Shown piece by piece: positions 11,051-24,226 of a stretch of 64,000 bases of DNA; position 1 is the stretch's first letter; every line of letters begins with the position of its first letter. The stretch spans positions 87,051,020-87,115,019 of the forward strand of contig CM070634.1 in the NCBI GenBank assembly GCA_036346255.1. Reading direction: 5' to 3'. This DNA is from Ampelocalamus luodianensis. Its lineage: Eukaryota > Streptophyta > Magnoliopsida > Poales > Poaceae. The notes under the pieces are model-generated. The model had not been told where the DNA came from. It searched no databases and worked only from the letters and a program-made list of their open reading frames with translations. The position numbers and the translations under genes are program-made.

Positions 11051-14000
11051 TGAAAGATCTAGACCCGCCATTATGTGGTAATGGAGTTTTGGTGATTAAT
11101 GATAAATCTAATTAGGAGACTAACACTTTTATTGATATACATATTGTGTAGTCTTATTTGGATATAAAGGTGAAAATCATGAAGACATAAAGGTGAAAAT
11201 CATGAAGACATGCAAGTGATTAAGTGATTAATGACAAATGCACTTGTGAGACTAACACTCCTATTGTTATATCAAGTTTAGTCTCAGCTTGGATATAAAA
11301 GCAAAAATCCAAACATGTATGTATTCATAAATGACAATCTATTTGTGAGACTAACAATTCTATTGATTATCTATTGCTTAGTCTCGTTTGGATATAAAGA
11401 TGAAAATACAAGAGGTATGCATTCTACTTCTTATTATTATATCTTGTTGCATTACTCGGATCCAAAATATAGGTTAAACTCCACCAAAAAGGTTAACTTG
11501 GATATGTGCATATGTTTCCATTACACATTTGTGTATGCACACATTTAGGGAGTTCATTCTATATTTTGTGGTTTCATTAGTATTGATCCATATTCTCTTT
11601 CCACATATATTAAGGATCTTTACTTTGAAATATATCCTTGAATATATTTAACTTGTGTAGTTAATATATTCATATGAGTATATACAACTTGTGTAGTTTG
11701 TATACACTCATATTTAGTATATACAACTTGTGTAGTTCAGATATACTTGTAGTATATATAACTTATGTAGTTTATATATACTCATGACCTTGTTGTTTCA
11801 GTAGTATTGATCTTTGTGATCTACTTTGAAACATAACTCTTGAGTATATATATAACTCGTGTTTATATATACTCATACCAATTATATTCAATTGTTTGCA
11901 AATTGTGTTGTGGGACTAATGTGTGTGCTAAGATGTTTTCAAGGCTTAGTCCGGAGTTTGAATGGTGACATGAAAAGGAAATGCAAAGGTGATAAGAGAT
12001 CAACATGGCTCAAGACAAAGGAGTCATGCATTGTATTTAAAAGCTCGAAATGCGGTAGTACTGGCGTTGTATGCTTGTGATAGTACGCACCGCGAATGTA
12101 CCGATTTACATGCGGTATGAAAATTCCAGAGCATTGCTTTTGGACTTGGTTTGCTCGAGGTGGAGCGGTAGTACGGAGTTCATGTGGCGGAACTACACAG
12201 TGGCGCATGACCGCAAATATGTTGGCGGTATGTAAATTCGAGAGAAGGTATTTTTCGTATTTCTCGAGCCTCTGAAATCGGTAGTACCGCATCTGAGAAA
12301 CGGTATTACCGGAGCGCGGTATTACCGGATGCTAGTTGGCGGTAATACCGCACCTTCAGTAATAGCTTGTTCAAAAGCATTTATGCAGGTATATCTTGGT
12401 AATTAATGTTAATGACATTGTGGGACTAACATTTTCCATGAGTTTGATGAATAGGTTATGTTCCAGGGTGATGAAGACTTTGGATGACATCATGAGTTGA
12501 TCGTCATCAAGTCAAGGTTCAAGGAGATGATGCATCATGTGTTGATGCATATCAAGATCTCGAAGAAGAGATGATCATGAGTTGATCATCAAGTCAAGAG
12601 AAGACTCATCATGTGTTGATTGAGGTCAAGTAAAAGATGCATCGTGGGTTGATGCATATCAAGACGATGACCCGGACATGAAGCGAGGATGTGAGTCATC
12701 AAGCTTCAAGTGGATGGTCAAGGCAAAGGTATGACTAGCTAGGGCTAAGGATTTGTTCCTAGTCTTTTACCGGTCTCGGTGTTTGGTTGGAGACCGGATT
12801 GCTAGAATAGGTTGCCGTACTATTAAGAGGGGTCTTGTCTAGTAGCTTGAGTTAGTCATGTGTTGATAGCTCATTGTGTTTGCTCTAGCTCAACTTAACA
12901 TGTTGCCTATATTTGCGAATATGTTTTGCAAATAGTTGAGGCTCATGGATAATCCTTGTAGCATGTGACTATACTTTGCAAATGTGTTTGCAAGCGGTTG
13001 AAGTCCATGTACCTACTCCTTGTAGCATGATCTAAGTTTGCAAATATGTTTTGCAAATTGTTGGGATTCATGTATTTTCCCTTGGCATGGTCTAAGATTG
13101 CTTGTTACTAACTCCTTGGACTTAGACTATGGTAGTGGCTCTTTGAAGTTGTGCTTTTTTATTTGATAAAATGTGTTTGAGATCAAATCAAATAGGTGGG
13201 TTGAGTAGCCCACTGAATAAACTTTCAATAGAGTCCAAGATCACTCAATTCCGACACGAGTCAAAGTTATGACCTTTTACCGAGTGTCGCTGCGTGCTGA
13301 AAATCGGGCTGCGGTAGTACCGCCGTATAATCATGCGATAGTACCGCAGAACAGTAATCCGCCCCTTGTGAGTGCGATACGACCGCAAAAAGGTCAGAAC
13401 GGCTAGTTTTGGCTGTTTCGTCTCCAAACGGCTAGTTTTTGGTTTGGGGCTATAAATACCCCCTTGGCCGGTTGAGAGGCAACCTTTGGCATCCCATTGA
13501 GTTCCTTTGAGCTAAGAGCAAGCCCTCTACTCCCATTTGTGCATGTGTTGCACTTAGTGAGGTTTGAGAGGCAAATCCTATTGCATGTGTTGCATTAGGT
13601 GGGGATTTAGTATCCACGAGCTTTGACACTTGATTGGTTCAAGTGAAAGTTGGAGACTTGTTACTCTTGGTGTTTGCCGACACCTAGACGGCGTGGAGGC
13701 ATGGTGCGTCGGTGATCTTCTCAAGTGAAGCTTGTGAGAAGACCCGGGCGATTTGTGAGTGGCTTGGTGCTCGCCATCTCCGGAGCGGAGTAAGAGCAAC
13801 CCTAGTGGATCGAGGTGATAAGTTCAAGTTGGAGTCGGTTCAAGCGGTTGAACTCACTTAGAGGTGTTGGTTCGGTTGGAACCGGTCCAAGTTGTTTGGA
13901 CTTACCTCGGAGGTGTTGCCTCGCGTTTTGGAGCCGATCCAAAAGGTTGAACTTACCTCAACGTGGATTATGGGAGACCGCAAGTCTCCCACCACCACGA

Positions 14001-14330
14001 TAAACATCATTGTGTCCGTGTGCTTCTTGTGATTAGTTTTCATATGCTTTACATTGTGCAATTTACATTCATTGTATAATTGCTTATTCATTTGTATGAT
14101 TGCTATCTTGTATGTGCTTGATTGATCATATCATTAGTTGATAGCTTACAAGTCTTTGCTAAATTGCTCTATTTATTATTGACTTGTAGTGTTGGCGCAC
14201 CTAGTTGTTTAGGCGTTAATTGTGCTAAACCGAATTGATATTTAGCTTCCGCATTAGAAATCGGTTTTAGCGCATAAAAGTTTTAAAACGCCTATTCACC
14301 CCCCCTCTAGTCGGCCTCCTCGATCTTACA
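11051..14330 (+). mobile_element. Solo LTR, 3.28 kb, copia SIRE/Maximus-like
   Basis: It starts TGAAAGATCTAG, ends CTCGATCTTACA (TG...CA) and is flanked by ACTGC on both sides, with no internal gag-pol. This is the signature of LTR-LTR recombination. The end CACCCCCCCTCTAGTCGGCC and the start 'gatctag...ggttttggtgattaatga' are features I associate with large grass copia LTRs. The U3 part has many copies of near-palindromic CGGTAGTACCG or CGGTAATACCG motifs at about 12050-12350 and 13300-13350. A TATA box lies at 13451. Related fragments occur at 14585-15295 on + and 39774-40985 on -. The family assignment is from memory of grass repeats. Confidence 0.75.
13451..13458 (+). promoter_or_regulatory. 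LTR promoter TATA box
   Basis: TATAAATA followed by a C-run (GGGGCTATAAATACCCCC) lies about 880 bases before the LTR end. This is where an LTR core promoter should be, and it would drive rightward transcription. Confidence 0.6.
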
Positions 14331-14335
14331 ACTGC

Positions 14336-14584
14336 TCCCATGGACAGCTCGCCACGGACCACCCCGAGCTCCACCGACACCTCCTTTGAACTCCCCTTGG
14401 CCCACTAGTGCTCAAACACTGGCCGTCTTGGTCGGGGCTTGGCCGGAGCGCCACCACGTTGCTCCTCTGTCTCGGCCAAGCGCCATTATCGCCGTCACCC
14501 CACCTCCACACCTCCTCTACCCGCAAAACATCCCAAAATAGAATCCCCATGCCGCTGGTGCTCACTGCGCCATTCCTCACCGCT
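14336..14584. other. CT-rich unclassified repeat, right part
   Basis: This is the continuation of the sequence at 10450-11045, interrupted by the solo LTR. It is GC-rich with short frames on both strands and no recognised protein. Confidence 0.4.
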
Positions 14585-15295
14585 TGAAAACATCTAGGCC
14601 CCTAAAAATTATTTTTGGTAATTAATAACAATATGTGTTATGGAACTAACGTGTTTATTGAGTGTTTAAAAAGGACTAGTCCTAGTGATGAATACAACAA
14701 CGTGGAGATGCATGCTAAAGGTCAACATGAAGATCAATATGGTTCAAAAACAAGGTACAAGTAGTCTAGAATTCTTTTTTCTATTTTACCGGTCTTAGGA
14801 GAAAAGAATGGAAGATCGGATGTTAGGTTAAATGTCGTACTATTAAGAGGGATGATAACCAGCAGCTTGATAGCATGCTCTTGTGCTATTTGGATCAATC
14901 TAGGATCTTGCATGCATAAAAAGTTTGATTGAAAAGCCAACTATGCATTTCTCAGGGTAATCGACGTTTAGTTGACGTTACTACCACATAGCAGTATGAC
15001 CAGGAATGTAGTGCGGTACTACCGCAACCTGGTCGGACCAAATTTTAGTTGGTGGTTCATTTTTTACAAAGTGACACCTTTTTGAAGCTCAAGTGATCCC
15101 TTGGAAAACGATAGTACCGGAGCCTAAATGGCGGAACTACTGCTTGATGGTATGACCGCATAACCTTTGGTGGTACTACTGGTGAACATTCGGACTGTCC
15201 GAACGCATGATCCAATCATACGGTTAAGACCTGTGGTCCGAACGTCCAATCAAATCTAAGCCGTCCACGTCTTTGGTCTGATCGGGCAAAGCTGA
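14585..15295 (+). mobile_element. SIRE/Maximus-like LTR fragment
   Basis: It begins TGAAAACATCTAGGCC, like the solo LTR at 11051, and carries the same GCGGTACTACCGC-type motifs at about 14980-15180. Its 3' part is missing where the next LTR-type sequence begins at 15296. Confidence 0.55.
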
Positions 15296-17700
15296 TGTCG
15301 GGACCCAAAATTACGATTCTGGAACCCTCTGTGTATACTGCACTAGTCCAGGATCACGCTAGTGCACACAGTGTTAACATAGGTAAATATCGATCCACAC
15401 AAGCGATAAATAAAGTAAACGATTAGTTTGAGTAACAAATAAGGGTTTTGACCTTATGGTCGAGGTTACACTTATTAAGCCACGCATGGCTAACAGCGAA
15501 TAAAACAGCAGCGGAACGGAAATAACTTCAGCGTAGATCTCATCAATTCACCACAGGCAACCGACTGGGATCCAGACCTTAACGATCAGCAACCTTCGGC
15601 GAACTCCTCCTCGAAAGCAGGCGTAGACTCCTCCTCTTCTGTAGGTTTGGGCGCAAGTTTTACAACAAACATGAGTACACAACCGTACTCGCAAATCATA
15701 CCACAGAATGCAATTTATAGATGCAGGCTTATTCCAAAAGAAAAGGCTTCTGTGGTTCTTTTGCATAAAAGCAACATTTGCAATTGCATACAATAATAGA
15801 TTGAAAGCATAATTCAAAACAAATAGACAGTAATAATTTAACAGTTGTTTTCACAAAGACACAAAGCTAAACAGATTGTTTCACATAGCCATATGACTTA
15901 GATCACATAGCTCCCATCCCAACATTTTATGAAAACTACCCCTCGTGTGAATTCCCCGAGCATGTCCATGACCGCGGACGCGGTTATTCGAATAGATTGA
16001 TTTAACACTCTACAGAGGTTGTACACTTTACCCACAAGATACAACTAGTGTAGCAAGCACTAATCATAACAAAACAGTTCAGAAACTTCAACTCAAACAT
16101 TGACATTCCCAATGTGCTTTCCCGCTAGACCAGCTCACAAAGAACTAGTATAACACACACCGCTGGACAGGGATGCAGCGAACCGTCCCGCAATGCAACC
16201 ACCAAGTAGTCACACCTCTACCCTGTCACAAAGCCTAACCTATCCACCTGAACGTCAATGCCGAGAATCCATAACTTACTAAGTTAGGTCCGTCCCATAC
16301 CAGGCATGTAGTCGTACAGCAAGGCTCAGTTCAATGGCGCACAAAGTTAAGTCCTTAATTGACCAAGGCAAGACTTCCATGTTCTAACTAGGTCACAAAG
16401 ATTAACATTCCCATTCACAAAGTCCACCATATCACACAGCATCCACCACTTGCCCCAGTCCAAATCCTTTACCACCCAGTTGGTTTTAGTGCAACACATG
16501 CTATCACGAAGTAATAACACATAGCACACAGTTTTACACAAAGTTCCATAGTCACTTAGTCAAATTGAATATTTGCAACTTACATGAGATGTGAGACTCG
16601 TAGCATGGCTAAGCAATTGTACTCGTATCTAACCAACCCACGTTGGTGCTATAATATTACCAACTAATAACCAATCTAGGGTGATAAGGAAATATGACAT
16701 ACAAGGCCAAGGTGTATTAACAAATTGGATGATAACTATGCCCAAAAGTATTTAAATAAATAATCAAAGTAGAATGCAATACTTTGAAACAAAGTAATTT
16801 GAAAACTGGGTTCAAGATGATCAAAGGTATGACTTGCCTTGGAAAAGGTCTAGGTACTGATCTTGATCTTGAGTTGCTCCTTCTTCTCCAAAATTCCCCG
16901 ATGAATCGACGTCTACTCGTAAACGAAATAAATAAACAAAACAAATAAGTAACAGAGGCAAAAAAGCTCCAAAAATTAAATAAAAATATCATATAAATAG
17001 AGTTCGAATTTAGATAAATTTAGAAATTTGAATGGGCTCAATCGGAGTTAGGATGCAAAAGTTATGAGCTCTGGAAGATTGAAAACATAAAGAAACCCTA
17101 ATTTGGATTTTCTAGAATTTTTCGAATTATTTCTCTAAAGAAAAATCGGATTATTGCGCAATACTAACGTTAGCAAGGAATTTCATAAATTAAAATAAAT
17201 AAAAGAAAAAGCTGACATGTGGGACACAAACCAATACACGAAGTTGCAACAAGGCTAACTTTTAACTAAACAAAATCCGAGAAAACTAGAGGAGGTGCGG
17301 CCTCCTTAAATAGGGAACGAGGAGCCACAAATCTAAAGGAACTAGCGGGGAGGGACTAAACTCGTGGGTTATTGTTCACGTGAACAGTAACCACGCCTCT
17401 AGGTGGGCCGTCGGCATATGGGCCAAGTTGAGTTCGATTACAAGGCCCAGATTGGCCCAAACAGGTGATATAACGCATTCTTTAGATGATTGCGATCAGT
17501 CCAGAAGGAATTTGAAGATGAGGCCAGATCGGTTGGAAAGAGGACGAAATAAAATTTCAATCAAGTACTCATGAACCTCCAACGGACTCTGTATGTGAAA
17601 GTTATGCCCGTTTGAAGTTGGTGCTGTCAGGCTGATTCCGAGCTGATCTGACCAAAACGTATCCATAAAGGTCATGTCCTCATCACCTCCAGCGACCACC
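15296..17700 (-). mobile_element. Ty3/gypsy-type LTR sequence, reverse orientation
   Basis: On the minus strand it ends GGGTCCCGACA at 15296. It contains the segment 'ctattcgaataaccgcgtc...ggtcatggacatg' near 15970-16010, which matches a counterpart at 22430-22475 on the plus strand and is common in large grass gypsy LTRs. A possible TATA region (CTATTTAAGG on minus) lies near 17310. The upstream boundary near 17700 is uncertain and no target duplication was found. No gag or pol is visible. Confidence 0.5.
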
Positions 17701-18082
17701 ATGGTTGTCACGGTGTCGCCTTGGCGTCGCCTAGGCGTCCCGGTGGTGCGGAGCAGACGCCGCGGTCTCTCGCCTCGCCTTGGCCATCTCCGACCGCGTC
17801 ACCGCCCCGACCGCAGGCCCCAGGTACTCCATCTCCCTCCTCCACTCCCTCCCCCTCCTCCTCTCCCTCCCTCCCGCGGCCCGCCGCCACTCCCCGGGTA
17901 TCCCCGTCGCCGGATCCGGCCTCTCTTGCTCTGGATCTGGCCTGGACCGAGTCGTCGCCGCCTCCGGAGCAGCAGCAAAGAGGGAGGGGAGGTCGGTCGC
18001 CGCTGGGAGGGAGAGGGGAAGGGGAGGTGGTCGCCGCCGGGAGGGAGAGGGGGAGGGGAGCCCGAGCCGGGAGGGGGAGGTC
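17700..18082. other. GC-rich gene-like fragment of unknown origin
   Basis: About 380 bases of very high GC content lie between two LTR-type sequences. A plus-strand reading contains AISDRVTAPTAGPR followed by AG|GTACTCC, which could be an exon with a donor site. I do not recognise it. It may be part of a host or captured gene, or compositional noise. Confidence 0.3.
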
Positions 18083-21000
18083 TGTAACATCATGATTTTC
18101 ATAATCGGGATGTTAATATTTAATTTGGCGATCTAATAAATATTTGACAACTTCTCTCCTCGTGATCACAACAGAAAACCAAAAATCATGCAACGCATGT
18201 TATATCGTTGCGATCATCGTCTCGAGGGCGTTCCGTTTCTGCAATTGTTTTTCGCATGCAAGGTCATTTGAGCAAGTTGGAAAAATGAGAGAGAAATACA
18301 ATGCTTTTAACTCCACTGTTCTGCCCTTCTTTTTGCCCAGCCATTTCCCATCTCCTCTTGCACATACATTTTCTTTTCACCCACCAACCAATACCACTAC
18401 AGCATACTGTCATTTCACTTCTCAAGAAAGCAACTCATTGCCATTCCAATTTTGTACACAGACTCCCTCATCTCCCCAACCGAGAGCTGCTCATTCTCAC
18501 TGCCATTTTTTTTAATCTATCTCCCACTGCCAACTTTACCCATCATGGAAAGCACCCAACAATACAGAGCCAACAAAAACAGCAAACTTTAAAGATTTGT
18601 AGAGAAAATCACAGTCTGGAAAAATTCCTGAAAATTTTACCTAAGCATCAAAATTATGTCAGAAACATTCCATAAAAATTTCGTGATTTTTGGAGCTAAG
18701 AAACTATGTCTAAAAATTACCGAACTCCCCGCTGCCATCTGTTTTTCCCCAAAACCGAACACTGTTCATTCGAAAATTTTCTCTATTCCAGCCGAACCAA
18801 ACAATACAAAGCCACTGCCATTCTTTGGCCGGCTGAGCACACATTCCCCTCTGCCACTCATTTCTCCCACTGCCCCACAGTGCACAGCCATTCAATCCCA
18901 CACCATCTTCTTCCACCAGCAGCTCCTTCCTTTTCTTCTTACACATGAGCTCTAGTTCTTACCTTCTCTCCTCTAGATCCCAACATAAGAACTGAAAATC
19001 AGCCCATGCATGTTATACCGGGTGATCCTCATCATCTAGGCTTTCCTTTTATCCAATTGGTTTTTGCATGCAAAGTACTTTGAGCGAGTTGAAGAGAGGA
19101 GGAGGAGCAAGGTTGGTGGAGCTTGTCTGCACTGCAGCCAAGGTCGACCGACGACATGGCGGCGAAGAAGAAGAATGGCTTGGCAAAGCTCAATTGCTCG
19201 GTTTTGCCAAGGCAAGGAGGCGCAGCTAGGCAAGGGCGTGGAGGAGTAGCAGCAGCAAGGAGGAGCAATGGTGGTGGAGGCGCTGCATGCTTGGGCGGCG
19301 GGCAGCGGCGTGGTGCTGCTGTCCGGAGGTGTCCAGCGAGGCGGGGCACCGAGGCGGCTCCATGCTCGAGCAGCAGACAGCGGCACTCAGCGCAGCAGCG
19401 AGGCAAGGCAGCGGGTGAGTGGCGCCTAGGGAGGTCGTGGCGACCCGAGCAAAACGAGGTGCTGCAGTGGCAGCACGACACCAAGACGGAGGACAGCGTG
19501 GTGCGGCGGTGGCCAGCGAGGCCGGAGTCGTGCATGCAGCGTCAACCCCGGCGCGGCGCATGCATGTCGAGCCCGCCACACCGGCATGCATGGACGGAGC
19601 GCGGCGGCGGCACACGGCCGCAGACGCCGACTCACCACGCAAAGACGCCAAGCGAAGACCAAGGCGTGCGATCCGGTTGGTGACAAGACGGGGGCCGGCG
19701 CTGTCCAGCGGCGTCGGTAGCGGTGCATGCGGAGCAGCGGAGGCTCGGCGAGGCTGGGCTTGACGGCGCTGCATGGCGTGACGGTGGAGCAGCGAGGCAA
19801 CAGCTCGGCGATGCGGCGGCCATGCATGCAGCGGCACGGCAACCCGAGCAAGGTGAGGCGGCATGGTGTGTTGCGCATGACATGGCGGCGCCGATGCGGA
19901 GCGGGACGTGGACGACTACGGTGAACGCGGACGCGGCGCCGAGAAAACGACGTCCGGCGATATTAGGCACGCCTAGTGCCGTGGTAAAATACTTTGCGTT
20001 AAATTGTGCTATCGCATAACGATATTAGTTGTGCATGTTGCATATGAGTCATGAGCATGGCATCTATTTATGCATGTTTATTTGTAAAAAATGCTTTGGT
20101 AGCTTAAGACCAGTGTAACTCTCCGGTTAGGACTTTTGTGCGTTGGCGGGATTATGTGATAAATATTATGGATGCGAGTGATTAGATTATTGTAGCGGTT
20201 TATGTGTATTGTTGGTCGGTGGATGCTAGATTAAATATACATTGGATTGTTTGACCGGATGATATTTTGGAGTCGTATGCAAAATTGTGGTGATCTTTGA
20301 GGATAAATTAATTGGAGATTTTTCCTCACGTTGGATTAGTAATTTTTGGAAGTTTGAACACATAAGGATTTTATGATTTATTACTTGATGGATAGCTCTT
20401 GTGTGGATATTTATAGAGGTTGAATCGGGTGATTTATTTAATCACGAGCAAATTGATCGGGTGATTTTAGCGATAGTGCGTGAGTCATATATGCTAGAAT
20501 TAAGAGAAGGAAACAATAGATTATTTGAGTTAGTGGATAAATGATTATTAGTTGATCGTAGAGGCACATATATAATTGGATTGGTAGAGGTCGTTCACAA
20601 CAAAGTTTGGTGGTATGGATATAACTTGATCGATTAGTGAGTAATTAGATGTTGGATGTGTTCTTAAATTAGGTATCGGTTTGTCAATTAAACCTTGATC
20701 GGTGGAAAATTGAGTGTATGTGATTGTGATTTGCCGAGGCGAGACTAGTAGAGCTAGATAGTTAGCATTAGCTTAAATAGTATATCGGAGAATGATCGAT
20801 GGATTCAATCTTGGTCATATGCCCATGAGTCGGTGGATTTCGTGTAATTATCGGATAGGTTGTATATTTGGAAGATCGTGAGTTCGGGCACCACACGATG
20901 GATTGACTACCTTGATAATGTCTTAGTGGATGTTAGTACATGATTTAGATCAAGATACGAGGATATGATCAGAGGGTGTTATGCATGTGATTGGATTCAA

Positions 21001-23476
21001 CACCGGAGAATCGGTTAAGTATACGATTATGAGAAGATTAGGTTTGTCGGTAGGTGTTTTCCTTTAAGAAATAAATGAAAAATAAAATAAAATAAAATAC
21101 AAGGACCCTATATTTCTTTGACAGAGGCTAGGTCAGCCCATGTATAAAAAGGATTTAATTCCAATTTAAAATGCAGAAAAGAATTATTTTTACACTAGAA
21201 ATTGAATTAACTTTGAAAATTCTTAGGAAATTCATATGAACTCCAAATGGGATGAATCCAATTGGGTTGTCCATAAAATATTATTCTATATCTAACCATG
21301 TAGTTTTTATCTCCACTAGAATTCTGTAAATTTTCACAACATAATTAAATTCGGTGAACAGTAAACAGAACCACCATTTTTCAGCATTTTCTAGAAATCT
21401 GACTTTCAAACTACTATAACTCTCTCATATAAACTCTAAATGGAATATTTTTGTACCTAAATTCATATAAAATCATAATCTAGCTACTGTATAAATTTCA
21501 TGCATTTTTGAGCAATTTGAGTTTTTAGCTATTTCTTGGTGTTTATTCGATGTCGTTATTTTCTTAGAGTCCGAACTGCCGCAAGCGAGCGATTACACAA
21601 CCGAGAGTGAAAAATTGGAATACCAGCCAGGCAAGCATCCTTTGAACTTTCTTTTTACATCATGATTGATCTCAGTTTTGTTAAGATAGTGCAATGATAA
21701 TTGCTTGCATACTATTTTGATATTGTCGTTATTTTTGTGATGTATAGATTAGTTATATCCTATTCATTGAGGTTATCCTTGAATTATTCCAGCACCACAT
21801 GCTTAAGATAGGATGTATAAATTTATATTGTTCGAGTTTGCTTAGCCATGCAAGTCTAGAACCGGTAGTTTGATTGTCGGGAATAACCCGACAATTATGG
21901 GATAAACACAACTCTCATTATATACTTTTGTTTCAGATATTCGTATCTGTTTTATGAGTTAAATTTTGTCATTTTAAATGAGCTTTTGGTTTGGACAAGT
22001 GTTGGTTAGTGATGGTGCTTTGTGCACGAGCTTTGGGTATGTGGTTGGACTTGTCTGGACAATTAAGGACCGAACTTTGGGTACCTGATGTTCAAGCAAC
22101 ACTCGTGCTATCACACGCGGTATATGGGTGCCGTATGGTTAAGTAGGGAGAAGGTTTGTTGTGTTGAGTCCCACGGTGGTGAAATTGTAAGGGCATGGGA
22201 CCGAGAAATCCTATGTTTTCCTTTTGGGCTGATAGGATGGAGACGTTAACATCTTGTGTTTCCTAGGAGCCCTGGGTTGAGGGACTTAGCCCAATGGATT
22301 TTCTTGCTAAAACGATCATATCTTGATTTACCCGTCCGGTATACCATAGGAAGTATGCTATATTCGGAGGCATCTGGAGGTTTACGGGCTAATCAAGTCG
22401 TGTGGGTAAAGTAGTACACCCCTGCAGGGTATAAATCTATTCGAATAGCCGTGTCCACGGTTATGGACAACCGCTTGAGTTCGGGAGTTACTATTGTTAG
22501 ACTTGAAATTAAAATTGTGGGTAAACTCGGTATTGTCATGAATGGGATGTTCATGCTTGTTGTTGTATCAAAGTGGACAGCATCTTTGCTATTTGTATGA
22601 TTTAATTGTTATTCAATTTATTACTTATTCACATGCTTTACTTCTACTTCAAATTTGATTTTGAAATGACACTTGAAAAACTAGTATGTGTAGGTTGTAC
22701 ATTGTTGCGTCTCTTTTGCAAAACTAAGCCAATATGAGCCATCCCTTTGGACAACCTTATGCATAATTAATTTTTATTTGTATAAGACTTGCGAGCACTC
22801 TTTGGTACTCAGCCAGATGTTTGCTGGCTCTTACAGGTGAGGAAGATGTCGAGCCCGAGGAGCTCGTCAGTGTCGATTTAGGCGACACTGATGAGTAGTG
22901 CTATCTTTTAACCCCAGTCGGTTGCCGATGGGTTATGGGACATACCACTGCTGGTCTTTTGGTTTATTTACTTGTTTCCACTGCTACTTAATACTCTTAT
23001 TTGAATTTGGCCGGTCGGCCGTTTGTAACCGTTGTAGACTTAAACTATATTGTTGTCTTTTGAACTATTGACGTGTGTTTGTTGTATGGATGTGATCAAC
23101 GTTGCATGAGAGTATGAGTATATTGGTCGCTGATCTTGGGAGCCAATATAAGTCATGCTCGCTGTTCATGACTTCCTATTTAACTCGCTAAGTGTAGTGT
23201 TTGACTTGTTGAAGAACCGACAATCATGTAGTGCTCGCAGGGGAGCGGCGCGCAGGATCGTCGGGGCTCTAGTTTTCAGTTAAGCCTCTCATTTAGACTG
23301 AGTTAAGTTGGAATCTATTTACCGGAGATCCAGAGTTATGTCCTTAAGACCATGCTTAGTCTCGGTCTTACTTTTCAACTGTTTGTAAGCATATTTGATT
23401 CAATTTTGGTTCACAACCGAATTCATGAACGGTTGCGCAAACCGGATACACCTGTTTGAAAAACGGAGGCGTTACA
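18083..23476 (+). mobile_element. Long LTR-like sequence, TGTAACA...GCGTTACA
   Basis: It begins TGTAACATCATG and ends GAGGCGTTACA, matching inverted termini used by several grass gypsy LTRs. The segment 22330-22520 (with 'ctattcgaatagccgtgtccacgg') and the tail at 22780-23476 look like a gypsy LTR of the Tekay/Retand kind. The flanking 5-mers (AGGTC and TGGAT) do not match, so it may be a recombination product. A diverged internal duplication pairs about 18165-18290 with about 18990-19105. 19120-19970 is a GC-rich block with long chance frames. No retroviral protein is encoded. Confidence 0.45.
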
Positions 23477-23649
23477 TGGATTCTTCCCGGTGCCAATCAC
23501 GACGGAGGACAGCCCTACGACATAAGCAAGCGAATGTTCTTCGGATTGACACATTAATACAATAGTGATAAGAAATCACCGCTATTTTCTTGTCACTGAT
23601 ATAGGCCGGTGATTCTTGATTCAACGGCCTCTACATGTATTGGTCAAAG

Positions 23650-23667
23650 CTAGATTGTAGTCCTCTT
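23650..23667. repeat. SINE target-site duplication, left copy
   Basis: CTAGATTGTAGTCCTCTT (18 bases) is repeated exactly at 24209-24226, flanking the SINE. Confidence 0.9.
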
Positions 23668-24208
23668 TTTTTAAGAGTAAACGCTGGATGTGTGTGCGCA
23701 CACATGAGTGCGTACTTAGGCTAGTCTCAATGGAGAGTTTCATGGCGTTGTTTCCAAGACTGTCATGTCATATGAAATGAAATGAAACTCGAATGAAATA
23801 CCCACTCTCAATGGAGAGTTTCATTCTCTGATTTCATAGACATTTAATTTCATGACTCGAGTTGGTATTCGTGCCAAGAGAGTTTCATCTAGATGAAACT
23901 CATTTCTCCTCTCTCTTCTTAAATACACTGCCATGTCATCTAAAATGCCTATGTGGCAACACATTTAATGAGAATGAAACTCCCACTGAGACTGGCCTTA
24001 GCACACGTCTAATTTAGAGTGAAAATTTACACTTTACGGAGCGCGGGCACACGCTTTGATATTAAACTTGCCTACATGTACATATACTATTCCTATTGGA
24101 ACCAATCTCAAGAAATTATTCAGGAGATAGCCTGCTTTGATCAGGGATTGAACCCGACCAGGTGAGACGTTCAACTACGTCACCACCACTAAGCTAACGC
24201 TCAGTCCT
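23668..24208 (-). mobile_element. tRNA-derived SINE, split by a MITE
   Basis: On the minus strand the element starts near 24208 and shows an RNA polymerase III A box, TTAGCTTAGTGG (24186-24197), then a B box, GGTTCAATCCC (24144-24154). The spacing of about 32 bases is typical of tRNA-type promoters. It ends in a short A run next to the left target duplication. With the inserted 279-base MITE and its TTA duplication removed, the SINE is about 260 bases. The exact 18-bp duplication shows insertion by LINE-type target-primed reverse transcription. It has no coding capacity. Confidence 0.85.
23719..23997. mobile_element. Tourist-like MITE (PIF/Harbinger), 279 bp
   Basis: The left end GGCTAGTCTCAATGGAGAG pairs with the right end read in reverse, GGCCAGTCTCAGTGGGAG. 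TTA flanks it on both sides (23716-23718 and 23998-24000), the 3-bp duplication made by PIF/Harbinger transposases. It lies inside the SINE and is therefore younger. A second copy of the 'ctcaatggagagtttcat' start at about 23812 suggests an internal duplication. Confidence 0.9.
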
Positions 24209-24226
24209 CTAGATTGTAGTCCTCTT

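Noticed and set aside
10311..11115. Proline/serine-rich frames of 158 and 207 codons
   Set aside because: They are CT-rich leader-like sequence, and one frame runs across the solo LTR junction at 11051.
19123..19970. Several overlapping 100-200-codon frames on both strands
   Set aside because: They lie in a GC-rich block inside an LTR-like sequence, and frames on both strands look equally plausible, which indicates low stop density and not genes.
24100..24208. tRNA gene at the Pol III boxes
   Set aside because: The A and B boxes belong to a SINE. There is no cloverleaf acceptor stem, and an 18-bp duplication bounds the unit.
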